Positions 16,410-23,853 of a DNA stretch of 64,000 nucleotides are shown here, one piece after another (position 1 is the first letter of the stretch; every line of letters begins with the position of its first letter). The stretch is from Kocuria flava (GTDB lineage: Bacteria > Actinomycetota > Actinomycetes > Actinomycetales > Micrococcaceae). Position numbers and translations under genes: made by a program. The stretch is from assembly GCF_001482365.1 (NCBI RefSeq), contig NZ_CP013254.1:1798001-1862000 (forward strand), given 5' to 3'. The notes below the pieces were generated by a model. The model did not search any database, was not told the DNA's origin, and saw nothing but the letters and a program-made list of their open reading frames with translations.

Positions 16410-17368
16410 CGGGCCCGCAGCCGGGGGAGCGCCGGCAGGTCGTGCTCGAGGAGGCCCCCTCCCTCGGCGGGCTCTACGTCCGTGCCGCGGCCGGCGCCGC
16501 CGGCGGGGCCCTCGCCCGCCGGCTCCCGGCCTCCCTGGGCGGGGACCGGCGGGGCGGGGAGCCCGTGCTGCCCGCCGTCGAGCACGTCGTCGAGGGCGTG
16601 CGCGTCGACCCGGCCGGGCACGAGGCGTTCTGCCGCACCGTCGGCGCCCCGCGGCGGGAGGGCCCGCGCGGACCGGAGGCGTTCTCGGGGCACCTGCACG
16701 CCCTCGCCTTCCCCGTGGCCATGAGCGTGCTCACCCGCCCGGACTTCCCGCTGCCCGTGCTCGGCATGGTCCACCTGGCCAACGAGGTCGAGCACCGCGG
16801 CGCCGTCGTCGTCGGGGAGGAGCTCACGGTCACGGCCCGCGCCGAGCGGCTGCGCCCGCACCGGGCCGGGGCGCAGGTCGACGTCGTCGCCCGCCTGGCG
16901 CGGGAGGACGGCGGAACCGTGTGGACGGGCCGCTCCACCTACCTCGCGAAGGGGGTGCGCGTGCCGGGCACGGCCGAGGACCGCCCGCGCCGGGAGTTCG
17001 TCCCGCCGGCCCCGACCGGCACCTGGAGGCTGGCCGCCGGCACGGGACGGGACTACGCCGCCGTGAGCGGGGACTGGAACCCCATCCACCTCTCCGGGCC
17101 CTCCGCGCGGGCCCTGGGGATGCCGGGGGCGATCGCCCACGGCATGTACTGCGCCTCCCGCGCCCTCGCCGGCGTCGCCGTCCCCGCCGGGACGGCCTTC
17201 CGGTGGACCGTCGAGTTCGCCGCCCCCGTCCCGCTGCCGGGCACGGTGGCCGTGGCGGTCGCCGACGACGGGCGCGGGCCGGGCTGGCGGCGCTCCGACT
17301 ACGCCGGCTGGGACCCCCGCCGCCGGCGCCCGCACTTCACCGGGACGGTCGAGCGGCTCGGACCGTGA
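16406..17368 (+). CDS. MaoC/HTD2-like acyl-CoA or acyl-ACP dehydratase
   Basis: A 320-residue double-hotdog hydratase/dehydratase. The C-terminal hotdog carries the catalytic signature YAAVSGDWNPIHLS with the Asp/His pair, then GAIAHGMY. The N-terminal hotdog lacks these residues and is probably structural. It would dehydrate 3-hydroxyacyl thioesters made by the preceding reductase, equivalent to HtdX (Rv0241c). GTG 16406 overlaps the reductase stop (GTGA), and its own stop overlaps the next gene in the same way. Confidence 0.9.
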   Translation: MTGPQPGERRQVVLEEAPSLGGLYVRAAAGAAGGALARRLPASLGGDRRGGEPVLPAVEHVVEGVRVDPAGHEAFCRTVGAPRREGPRGPEAFSGHLHALAFPVAMSVLTRPDFPLPVLGMVHLANEVEHRGAVVVGEELTVTARAERLRPHRAGAQVDVVARLAREDGGTVWTGRSTYLAKGVRVPGTAEDRPRREFVPPAPTGTWRLAAGTGRDYAAVSGDWNPIHLSGPSARALGMPGAIAHGMYCASRALAGVAVPAGTAFRWTVEFAAPVPLPGTVAVAVADDGRGPGWRRSDYAGWDPRRRRPHFTGTVERLGP

Positions 17369-18132
17369 GCCCCCGCCCGCCCCGGCCGCTGGACCCGCAG
17401 GGCCCGCCGCTGCCCACGCGCCGGGTCGCGGAGCAGCAGTGGCGGGACGCGTGCTTCGTGCACTGGCGCACCGACCCCGCGCTGGTGGCCCCGCTGCTGC
17501 CGCGCGGGGTCCGGCCCGACGTCCACGACGGCTCCGCCTGGGTGGGCCTGGTCCCGTTCCGCATGGTGGGCGCGGGCCCGCCCGGGCGGGGCGGGGTGCC
17601 GTGGCTGGGCAGCTTCCTCGAGCTCAACGTCCGCACCTACTCCGTGGACGGGCAGGGCCGGCGCGGCGTGGTCTTCCGCACCCTCGAGGCCGAGCGCGCC
17701 GCCGTCGTGCTGGGGGCCCGGGCCCTGCTGGCGGTGCCCTACCGCTGGGCCCGGATGCGCCTGGACCGGGAGCAGGACGACGCCGGGCGCACCGTCCTCG
17801 ACCACCGCAGCCGGCGCCGGGCCGGGCGCACCCGCCCGGGCAGCCGGGTGCGCGTGGCCGTGGGGGAGCGCCTCGCGCGGCCCGGGCCCCTCGAGGTGTT
17901 CCTCACCGCCCGCTTCGGCCTGCACACCCGGGCGTGGGGCAGGTCCCTGTGGGTGCCCAACACCCACGCGCCGTGGCCGCTGCACCGGGGCGAGCTGCTG
18001 GCCCTCGAGGACGACCTCGTCCGCGCCACCGGGTTCGGTGACCTCGCGGACCGGCCCCCGGACAGCGTCCTGTGCTCGCCCGGGGTGCGCACCGCCTTCG
18101 GGCTGCCGCTGGGCCTCGACGACCCGCGCTGA
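17365..18132 (+). CDS. DUF2071 family protein
   Basis: A 255-residue protein of the YqjF/DUF2071 family, whose fold resembles acetoacetate decarboxylase, though the catalytic lysine of that enzyme is not evident. Family features are FVHWRTDPALVAPLLPRGV, a central SFLELNVRTYS and a late ARFGLHTR. The function is unknown. GTG 17365 overlaps the MaoC stop by four bases, so it is translationally coupled to the fatty-acid operon. That may mean a lipid-linked role or simply a passenger position. Confidence 0.85.
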   Translation: MSPRPPRPLDPQGPPLPTRRVAEQQWRDACFVHWRTDPALVAPLLPRGVRPDVHDGSAWVGLVPFRMVGAGPPGRGGVPWLGSFLELNVRTYSVDGQGRRGVVFRTLEAERAAVVLGARALLAVPYRWARMRLDREQDDAGRTVLDHRSRRRAGRTRPGSRVRVAVGERLARPGPLEVFLTARFGLHTRAWGRSLWVPNTHAPWPLHRGELLALEDDLVRATGFGDLADRPPDSVLCSPGVRTAFGLPLGLDDPR

Positions 18133-18195
18133 GCCCGGGCCGGCGGGGCCCGTGCCGCACCGGGCCCCGGCCTCCCGGCGGAGACCCGCCGTGGT

Positions 18196-18227
18196 GCGGT
18201 GCCCCGGCCCGCGGGACGGGGCACCGC
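18196..18227 (+). terminator. hairpin between the thiolase operon and ligA
   Basis: A perfect 11-bp stem (18196-18206 with 18217-18227) with a 10-nt loop. A weaker GC-rich hairpin lies at about 18138-18172. No T-tract. Confidence 0.5.
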
Positions 18228-18267
18228 GGTGCCGGGGTGCCGCGCCCCGGGCGTGCGGGCCGTGGGA

Positions 18268-18273
18268 CACAAT
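18268..18273 (+). promoter_or_regulatory. candidate leaderless -10 of ligA
   Basis: CACAAT lies exactly 6 nt before GTG 18280, the same spacing as in several other genes of the window. There is no ribosome binding site between. Confidence 0.45.
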
Positions 18274-18279
18274 GGTCCG

Positions 18280-20577
18280 GTGAGCCCACAGCAGACCAGC
18301 ACCGCGCAGCCCGTCGACGCCTCCGGCCAGGACCTCAACCCGGCCGAGCCCGACGACGCGCTCAAGGAGGAGTACGCCGAGCTCGTCGACCGGGTCCGCG
18401 CCGCCCGCACGGCCTACTACGTCGAGGACGCCCCGCGGATCTCCGACGCCGAGTACGACGCCCTGTACCGCCGGCTCGAGGAGCTCGAGGCCCTGCACCC
18501 GCAGATCGTCGCCAACGACTCGCCCACCCAGGAGGTCGGCGGCGAGGTCTCGGCCGCGTTCGCCCCGGTCGAGCACCTGGCCCGCATGTACTCCCTCGAG
18601 GACGTCTTCTCCACCGACGAGCTCGTGGCCTGGATGGACAAGACCGCCGCCGCGGTCGCCGAGCTGCCCGGCGCACCGGCCCCCGCGTGGCTGACCGAGC
18701 TGAAGATCGACGGCCTCGCCGTGAACCTGCTCTACCGCGGGGGCGAGCTCGTGCGTGCCGCGACCCGCGGGGACGGGACCACCGGCGAGGACGTCACCCA
18801 CAACGTGCGCACCATCGGCTCGATCCCCACCGTGCTCCAGGGCGAGGGGATCCCCGAGGAGGTCGAGGTCCGCGGCGAGGTCTTCATCTCCGCGAAGGAC
18901 TTCCGCGCCCTCAACGAGGCCATCGTCGCGGAGGGCCGGGCACCGTTCGCGAACCCGCGCAACGCCGCGGCCGGGTCGCTGCGGCAGAAGGACCCGGAGG
19001 TCACGGCCCGGCGCCGGCTGTCGATGTACGTCCACGGCGTGGGCGCCGCCACGGGCTTGGAGGCCGCGACCCAGTCCGAGGTCTACGGCCTGCTCGAGGG
19101 CTGGGGCCTGCCCGTGAGCCCCTACACGAAGGTGCTGGCCTCCACCGGGGAGGTGCTCGAGCTCATCGAGGAGTACGGCCGGCGCCGCCACGACCTCATC
19201 CACGAGATCGACGGCATCGTGGTGAAGATCGACGACCGCCGCACCCAGTTCCGCCTGGGCCACACCTCCCGCGTGCCCCGCTGGTCGGTGGCCTACAAGT
19301 ACCCGCCGGAGGAGGTCAACACGACGCTGCTCGACATCCTCGTCAACGTGGGGCGCACCGGCCGCGTCACCCCCTTCGGGCTCATGGAGCCCGTGCGCGT
19401 GGCCGGCTCCACCGTGGAGATGGCCACCCTGCACAACCAGGACGTGGTGCGGGCCAAGGGCGTGCTCATCGGGGACACGGTCGTGCTGCGCAAGGCCGGG
19501 GACGTCATCCCCGAGATCGTCGGGCCCGTGGTCGCCCTGCGCGACGGCAGCGAGCGGGAGTTCGTGATGCCCACGCACTGCCCCTCCTGCGGCACCGAGC
19601 TGCGCCCCGCCAAGGAGGGGGACGTCGACATCCGCTGCCCCAACGCCCGCAGCTGCCCGGCCCAGCTGCGCGAGCGCGTCTTCCACGCCGCCGGGCGCGG
19701 GGCCTTCGACATCGAGGCCCTCGGCTACGAGGCCGCCCTCGCCCTGACCGCCCCGGACGAGCCCGCGACGCCCCCGCTGACCAGCGAGGCCCAGCTGTTC
19801 GACCTCACCCCGGAGGACCTGCGCGAGGTGCGGATCCGCCGGGAGAAGCGCCGGAAGGGCGAGCCCACGGGCGAGACCGAGCTCGTGCCCTACTTCTGGA
19901 CCAAGGGCACCGCCAAGAAGCCCTCCGAGCCGACGGCCACCACCCGCAAGCTCTTCGAGGAGCTCGAGAAGGCCAAGTCCCAGCCCCTGTGGCGCGTGCT
20001 CGTGGCCCTGTCCGTCCGGCACGTGGGCCCCACCGCCGCCCGCTCCCTGGCCACCGCCTTCGGGTCGATGCAGGCCATCCGCGACGCCGACGAGCAGACC
20101 CTCGCCGGGGTGGACGGGGTGGGCCCGACCATCGCCGCCGCGGTGACCGAGTGGTTCGCCGAGCCCTGGCGCTGCGAGATCGTGGAGCGCTGGGCCGCCG
20201 CCGGGGTCCGGATGGAGGACGAGGTCGACGCGTCCCTCCCGCGCACCCTCGAGGGCGTCACGGTCGTGGTGACCGGCTCGCTCGAGCGCTACAGCCGCGA
20301 CTCCGCCAAGGAGGCCGTGCTGCAGCGCGGTGGGAAGGCCTCGGGATCGGTCTCGCGCCGGACCGACTTCCTGGTGGCCGGGGAGAACGCGGGCACCAAG
20401 CTGGACAAGGCCGAGCAGCTCGGCGTGCCCGTCCTCGACGAGGCCGGCTTCGAGCTGCTCCTCGCCCGGGGGCCGGAGGCCTTCGCCGGCGACGGGGACG
20501 ACGACGACACCCCGCCGCCGCCCGGCGCCGGGCAGGACGCGGCCGCGGAGACGACGGACGACGAGGACGGGAAGTGA
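18280..20577 (+). CDS. ligA: NAD-dependent DNA ligase
   Basis: A 765-residue essential ligase that seals nicks in replication and repair using NAD+. Domains in order: Ia, the nucleotidyltransferase with adenylated Lys142 (LKIDG), the OB fold, a Cys4 zinc finger beginning at Cys434 (CPSCG...RCPN..SCP), helix-hairpin-helix repeats, and a BRCT domain from about residue 653. Residues about 490-550 hold a charged insertion (REKRRKGEPTGETELVPYF) before the HhH region, somewhat longer than in E. coli. The last 30 residues are acidic. GTG 18280 fits the start of homology and a leaderless -10. Confidence 0.96.
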   Translation: MSPQQTSTAQPVDASGQDLNPAEPDDALKEEYAELVDRVRAARTAYYVEDAPRISDAEYDALYRRLEELEALHPQIVANDSPTQEVGGEVSAAFAPVEHLARMYSLEDVFSTDELVAWMDKTAAAVAELPGAPAPAWLTELKIDGLAVNLLYRGGELVRAATRGDGTTGEDVTHNVRTIGSIPTVLQGEGIPEEVEVRGEVFISAKDFRALNEAIVAEGRAPFANPRNAAAGSLRQKDPEVTARRRLSMYVHGVGAATGLEAATQSEVYGLLEGWGLPVSPYTKVLASTGEVLELIEEYGRRRHDLIHEIDGIVVKIDDRRTQFRLGHTSRVPRWSVAYKYPPEEVNTTLLDILVNVGRTGRVTPFGLMEPVRVAGSTVEMATLHNQDVVRAKGVLIGDTVVLRKAGDVIPEIVGPVVALRDGSEREFVMPTHCPSCGTELRPAKEGDVDIRCPNARSCPAQLRERVFHAAGRGAFDIEALGYEAALALTAPDEPATPPLTSEAQLFDLTPEDLREVRIRREKRRKGEPTGETELVPYFWTKGTAKKPSEPTATTRKLFEELEKAKSQPLWRVLVALSVRHVGPTAARSLATAFGSMQAIRDADEQTLAGVDGVGPTIAAAVTEWFAEPWRCEIVERWAAAGVRMEDEVDASLPRTLEGVTVVVTGSLERYSRDSAKEAVLQRGGKASGSVSRRTDFLVAGENAGTKLDKAEQLGVPVLDEAGFELLLARGPEAFAGDGDDDDTPPPPGAGQDAAAETTDDEDGK

Positions 20578-21419
20578 GCATGGGACGCCACGACGACGTG
20601 CTGGAGGGCCTGGGCCCAAGCGGCCACGAGCTCGAGGAGCTGCTGGACACGGCGCTGGCCGCCGCCGCCGCGGGGGCCGAGGTGCTGCGCGGGCGCGACG
20701 GCGCGCACCTGGACGTCAGCGGCAAGGCCGAGGAGGGCGACTGGGTCACCCGCTTCGACGTCGCCGCCGAGCAGGCCGTGCTCCGCGCGATCCTGGACCG
20801 GCGCCCGCACGACACCGTCACCGGCGAGGAGTCCGGCACCCACCGGCCCGATGCGCCCTCGGGCATCCGCTGGTCCGTGGACCCGCTGGACGGGACCACC
20901 AACTTCATCCGCGACATCGTCTACTACTGCACCTCCGTGGCCGCCTCCGACGCCGAGGGCAACTGGCTCGTGGGCGTCGTCGACGCCCCCGCCCTGGGGC
21001 GGACGTACTACGCCGTGCGCGGGGCCGGGGCCTGGGTCGAGCGCGACGGCGCGTCCCGCCGCCTCTCCGGGCCGGTGCCGGGCCGCCCGGGCCGGCTCTA
21101 CGGGACGGGCTTCGCCTACGACCCCGAGCGCCGGGAACGCCAGATCGATACTTTCTTGCGATCGATGAGGCAGTACACAGACATGCGGCGTCTGGGTTCG
21201 GCGGCCCTCGACCTGTGCATGGTCGCCGAGGGCACCCTCGACGGCTACGCCGAGCAGGGGCTGCACGAGCACGACTGGGCCGCCGGCGCGCTCATCGCCG
21301 AGGAGGCCGGCGCCCTCGTGGAGCGCCCCGACCTGCCTGCCGCGGCCGACGGCCCGGTGCCCGTCGCGGCCCGCCTGGCCGAGTGGATCACCGCACGTGA
21401 GCGGGGGATCCCGGGCTGA
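20574..21419 (+). CDS. inositol monophosphatase family protein
   Basis: A 281-residue Mg2+-dependent sugar-phosphatase-type protein. Motif 1 appears as GEESG and VDPLDGTTNF, and motif 2 as HEHDWAAGALIAEEAG, giving the full metal site. Substrates in the family include inositol-1-phosphate, histidinol phosphate and PAP. GTG 20574 overlaps the ligA stop (GTGA); an ATG six bases on (20580) is the alternative. Codons for residues about 190-205 (21143-21195) are strikingly AT-richer and use rare triplets, unlike the rest of the gene. Confidence 0.88.
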   Translation: MSMGRHDDVLEGLGPSGHELEELLDTALAAAAAGAEVLRGRDGAHLDVSGKAEEGDWVTRFDVAAEQAVLRAILDRRPHDTVTGEESGTHRPDAPSGIRWSVDPLDGTTNFIRDIVYYCTSVAASDAEGNWLVGVVDAPALGRTYYAVRGAGAWVERDGASRRLSGPVPGRPGRLYGTGFAYDPERRERQIDTFLRSMRQYTDMRRLGSAALDLCMVAEGTLDGYAEQGLHEHDWAAGALIAEEAGALVERPDLPAAADGPVPVAARLAEWITARERGIPG

Positions 21420-21492
21420 GCCCGGACGCCCGGGGAGCCCGCCGGGGCCGCCGCCCGGGGGTGTGAGCTCCCTCCCAGTCAACGGTCGTGAC

Positions 21493-21522
21493 TTGACCGT
21501 GACCTTTTCGTGCCCGTAGCGT
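21493..21522 (+). promoter_or_regulatory. promoter upstream of rpf
   Basis: TTGACC (21493-21498), an 18-bp spacer and TAGCGT (21517-21522), close to a housekeeping promoter. Transcription would start near 21529. Confidence 0.55.
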
Positions 21523-21769
21523 GATTCGCGGTGTTCGACGGTGGGCTCGTCCCCCGACCGGCACCAGGACCTCGGTCCCGCCGGCCCGGCCCTGCCGAGC
21601 CGGTCGCGCTTCCGGCCGCGGTGTGGGCTACACCACGTCGGCCGGAAAAGGGTGGTGCAACGGAAATCGTTACGCTACTGTTATCAACAGCTTCCCCGGG
21701 ATTCCCCCAGGGGATCCCCGTGCGTCCGGGCGCCTCTGCCCTGACGTCACCCCACGAAGAACACAACTC

Positions 21770-21870
21770 CATGCCGGGTGCTGCCGTACCACCGCACGTC
21801 GTCCAAAGGGCAGCAACCTGTAAGCACACACCCAACACACTTCTGTCGGGTGGACGGCGGCGCGAAGACA
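21770..21870 (+). promoter_or_regulatory. structured rpf 5' leader, possible c-di-AMP (ydaO-type) riboswitch
   Basis: The segment contains GCAGCAACCTGTAAGC, which resembles the conserved AGCUAACCUCGUAAGC block of ydaO riboswitches, and nested complementary arms (CGTCGTCC with GGACGGCG, CACCC with GGGTG). Rpf genes of several actinobacteria are known to be controlled by this riboswitch. The 5' conserved GGGUGAAUC block is not obvious, so the call is tentative. Confidence 0.35.
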
Positions 21871-21911
21871 TCCGGGGACGGAAACGAGCGCAGGTGGCCC
21901 GAGGGAGCATC

Positions 21912-22628
21912 ATGACCAACACCACTGCTGTTCGTCGCAACGTCCGTCGCGGTGCCGCCGCCCTCCTGCTCGGCGGGACCGCCGTCGGCGCCATGGCCCT
22001 GCCGGCCAACGCCGCCCCGACCTCCACCTGGGACGCCCTGGCGCAGTGCGAGTCCGGTGGCAACTGGAACATCAACACCGGCAACGGCTTCTCCGGTGGC
22101 CTGCAGTTCACCCCGTCCACCTGGGCCGCCTTCGGCGGCACTGGCGCTCCCCAGAACGCCACCAAGGCGCAGCAGATCGCCGTGGCCGAGAACGTCCTCG
22201 AGGGCCAGGGCTGGGGCGCGTGGCCCGCCTGCTCGGCCAAGCTCGGCCTGAGCGGTGCGGCCAACCCCTCCGAGAACCCGATGGGCACCGCCTCCACCGT
22301 GGCCCCGCAGTCCGTGCAGGCCCCGGCCCCGATCGAGGCGCCCGCCCCGGCTCCCGCCGCCGTGCAGGCCCCCGCCCCCGTCGAGGCCCCGGCGCCCGCT
22401 CCGGCCCCGGCTCCGGCCCCCGCCGCCGTCGAGTACGTGGCCCCGGCCGCGACCGCCGCCCCGGCCGCCTCGGGCGAGACCTACACCGTGGTCGCCGGCG
22501 ACACCCTGTCGATCATCGCCGAGAAGCTCGGCCTCGAGAGCTGGGAGGCCCTGCACGCCGCCAACGCGGACGTCGTGGCCGATCCCAACCTGATCTTCCC
22601 GGGCCAGGTCCTGCAGCTGCCGGCCTGA
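21912..22628 (+). CDS. rpf: resuscitation-promoting factor-like transglycosylase with LysM domain
   Basis: A 238-residue secreted muralytic enzyme. The signal peptide is residues 1-35 (ANA cleavage). The Rpf core at 36-110 has the catalytic Glu47 in AQCESGGNW and a Cys46/Cys107 pair that probably forms a disulfide. Residues 130-185 are a Pro/Ala-rich spacer with repeated APAP and VEAPAP units. A LysM peptidoglycan-binding domain spans 189-237. The layout matches the secreted Rpf of Micrococcus luteus. It cleaves cell-wall glycan and supports growth or wake-up from dormancy. ATG 21912 follows GAGGGAG; a longer in-frame reading from 21531 runs through the leader and is rejected. Confidence 0.94.
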   Translation: MTNTTAVRRNVRRGAAALLLGGTAVGAMALPANAAPTSTWDALAQCESGGNWNINTGNGFSGGLQFTPSTWAAFGGTGAPQNATKAQQIAVAENVLEGQGWGAWPACSAKLGLSGAANPSENPMGTASTVAPQSVQAPAPIEAPAPAPAAVQAPAPVEAPAPAPAPAPAPAAVEYVAPAATAAPAASGETYTVVAGDTLSIIAEKLGLESWEALHAANADVVADPNLIFPGQVLQLPA

Positions 22629-22651
22629 TCCTCCCGGATCCGGTCCACGCG

Positions 22652-22689
22652 AAGAGGGCCCCCACCGCACGGTGGGGGCCCTCTTTCTC
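22652..22689 (+). terminator. rpf terminator
   Basis: A perfect 16-bp stem (22652-22667 with 22670-22685), 2-nt loop, followed by TCTCG after a stem ending in CTCTT. One of the strongest terminators in the window. Confidence 0.85.
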
Positions 22690-22823
22690 GTGTCCGGTCT
22701 CGCAGGCCCGGGGCACACGGCCCCGCAGCCCCGGGGCACACGGTCCCGCCGGCCCGGGGCGCCCGGGGTCAGGGCGCCCCGCCGCCCGGGGTCAGGATGC
22801 GGGGGGAGCGGGGCGCCGGACGC

Positions 22824-23384
22824 TCATGCCCACAGCCACCGGCCGGCGGGCTCGGCGACCGCGTCGCCGAAGCCGACCGTGCGCTCCGCGCCCCTGACCC
22901 GGTAGGGCTGGACCACCGTCAGCGCGGCGCCCTCCCGGTGCTCGGTCTCGACGACCACGGCCTCCTGCGCCTGCCGGTCGGGCAGCGTCGCGGGGAAGGC
23001 CACGCCCGCGCACACGAGCTCGTCGCGCCGCTCCACGGCCAGGGCCCGCAGCGCCGCGAGCACCGCCTCGGGGGCGAGCCCGGCCGTTTCCCCGGGGTCC
23101 AGGGTGTCCAGCTCGTACTCGCCGTCCTTGCGCGCGGTGACGAGGAACGCGGGGAACGCCCCGTGCCGGCCCAGCTGCTCCTCGGCCACGGCCTGCACGT
23201 GGGCCATCAGGGTGTCGATCGTGGCGGCCGCGTCCCGGCTCACCCGCTGGCGCCAGGCGTTGGCGGCGTCGGCGGCGGAGCGGCCCGCCGAGGGGGCGCT
23301 GCGGGCCCGTCCGCGGGGGCGCTCCTGGCGGTCGCGGCCCGCGCCGCGGGCCTTCTTCGTGCGGGCGGGCTTCTTCTCGGCCAT
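22824..23384 (-). CDS. hypothetical protein
   Basis: A 186-residue soluble protein of unknown function. The N-terminal ~45 residues are Lys/Arg/Ala-rich and probably disordered (KKPARTKKARGAGRDRQERP). The rest is a compact alpha-beta-looking domain with DTLMAHVQAVAEEQ and an acidic middle. No known motif is recognised. ATG 23384 has AAGGAG 9-10 bases upstream. It stands alone, converges on rpf and is divergent from gatC. Confidence 0.7.
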   Translation of the reverse strand: MAEKKPARTKKARGAGRDRQERPRGRARSAPSAGRSAADAANAWRQRVSRDAAATIDTLMAHVQAVAEEQLGRHGAFPAFLVTARKDGEYELDTLDPGETAGLAPEAVLAALRALAVERRDELVCAGVAFPATLPDRQAQEAVVVETEHREGAALTVVQPYRVRGAERTVGFGDAVAEPAGRWLWA

Positions 23385-23507
23385 TCGGTGCAGCTCCTTC
23401 GCGGTTGCCCGCGCTCGTCGGTCGGGTCCTCCCAGGGTAGGCCCGCGCGGGCGCCCCGTCCGCCCGCAGCCGCTCCCGGGCCCGCCGGGGCCCGGCCGGG
23501 GCGCGGC

Positions 23508-23513
23508 TAGACT
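23508..23513 (+). promoter_or_regulatory. -10 of the gatCAB operon
   Basis: TAGACT about 40 nt before gatC; the same hexamer recurs before several other operons in the window. The leader carries an AGCAGGAG-type ribosome binding site. Confidence 0.5.
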
Positions 23514-23552
23514 GGTCCGGACACCGAACCCGATCCCCGAGCAGGAGTCTGC

Positions 23553-23849
23553 ATGTCCGCGATCACCCGCGAGCAGGTCGCCCACCTGGCGAAGCTCGCG
23601 CACATCGAGATGACCGAGGAGGAGCTGGCGGCCATGGCCGGGGAGCTCGACCTCGTCGTCGACTCGGTGGCGTCCGTCAGCGAGGCCGCCGGGCCCGACG
23701 TCCCGGCCACGAGCCACCCGATCCCGCTGCACAACGTCTTCCGCGAGGACGTGGTGGGCCCGACCCTCACGGCCGAGGAGGCCCTCGGCGGCGCCCCCGA
23801 CCGCGCCGAGGGCAAGTTCAAGGTTCCCGCCATCCTGGACGAGGAGTAG
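23553..23849 (+). CDS. gatC: Asp-tRNA(Asn)/Glu-tRNA(Gln) amidotransferase subunit C
   Basis: A 98-residue small subunit that wraps around GatA and stabilises the GatCAB complex. Typical features are REQVAHLAKLAHIEM at the N-terminus and LHNVFREDVVGP in the middle. ATG 23553 follows CAGGAG. It is the first gene of gatC-gatA-gatB, with four bases before gatA. Confidence 0.95.
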   Translation: MSAITREQVAHLAKLAHIEMTEEELAAMAGELDLVVDSVASVSEAAGPDVPATSHPIPLHNVFREDVVGPTLTAEEALGGAPDRAEGKFKVPAILDEE

Positions 23850-23853
23850 TCGC

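Larger units (their letters stand above)
21420..21911 (+). other. 492-bp leader/intergenic region before rpf
   Basis: No gene is supported here. It contains a promoter at 21493-21522, a small inverted repeat CTGTTATCAACAG at about 21679-21691 beside -10-like hexamers, and a fold-prone segment from about 21790 to 21870. The transcript leader would be about 380 nt if the first promoter is used, unusually long for this genome. Confidence 0.7.
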
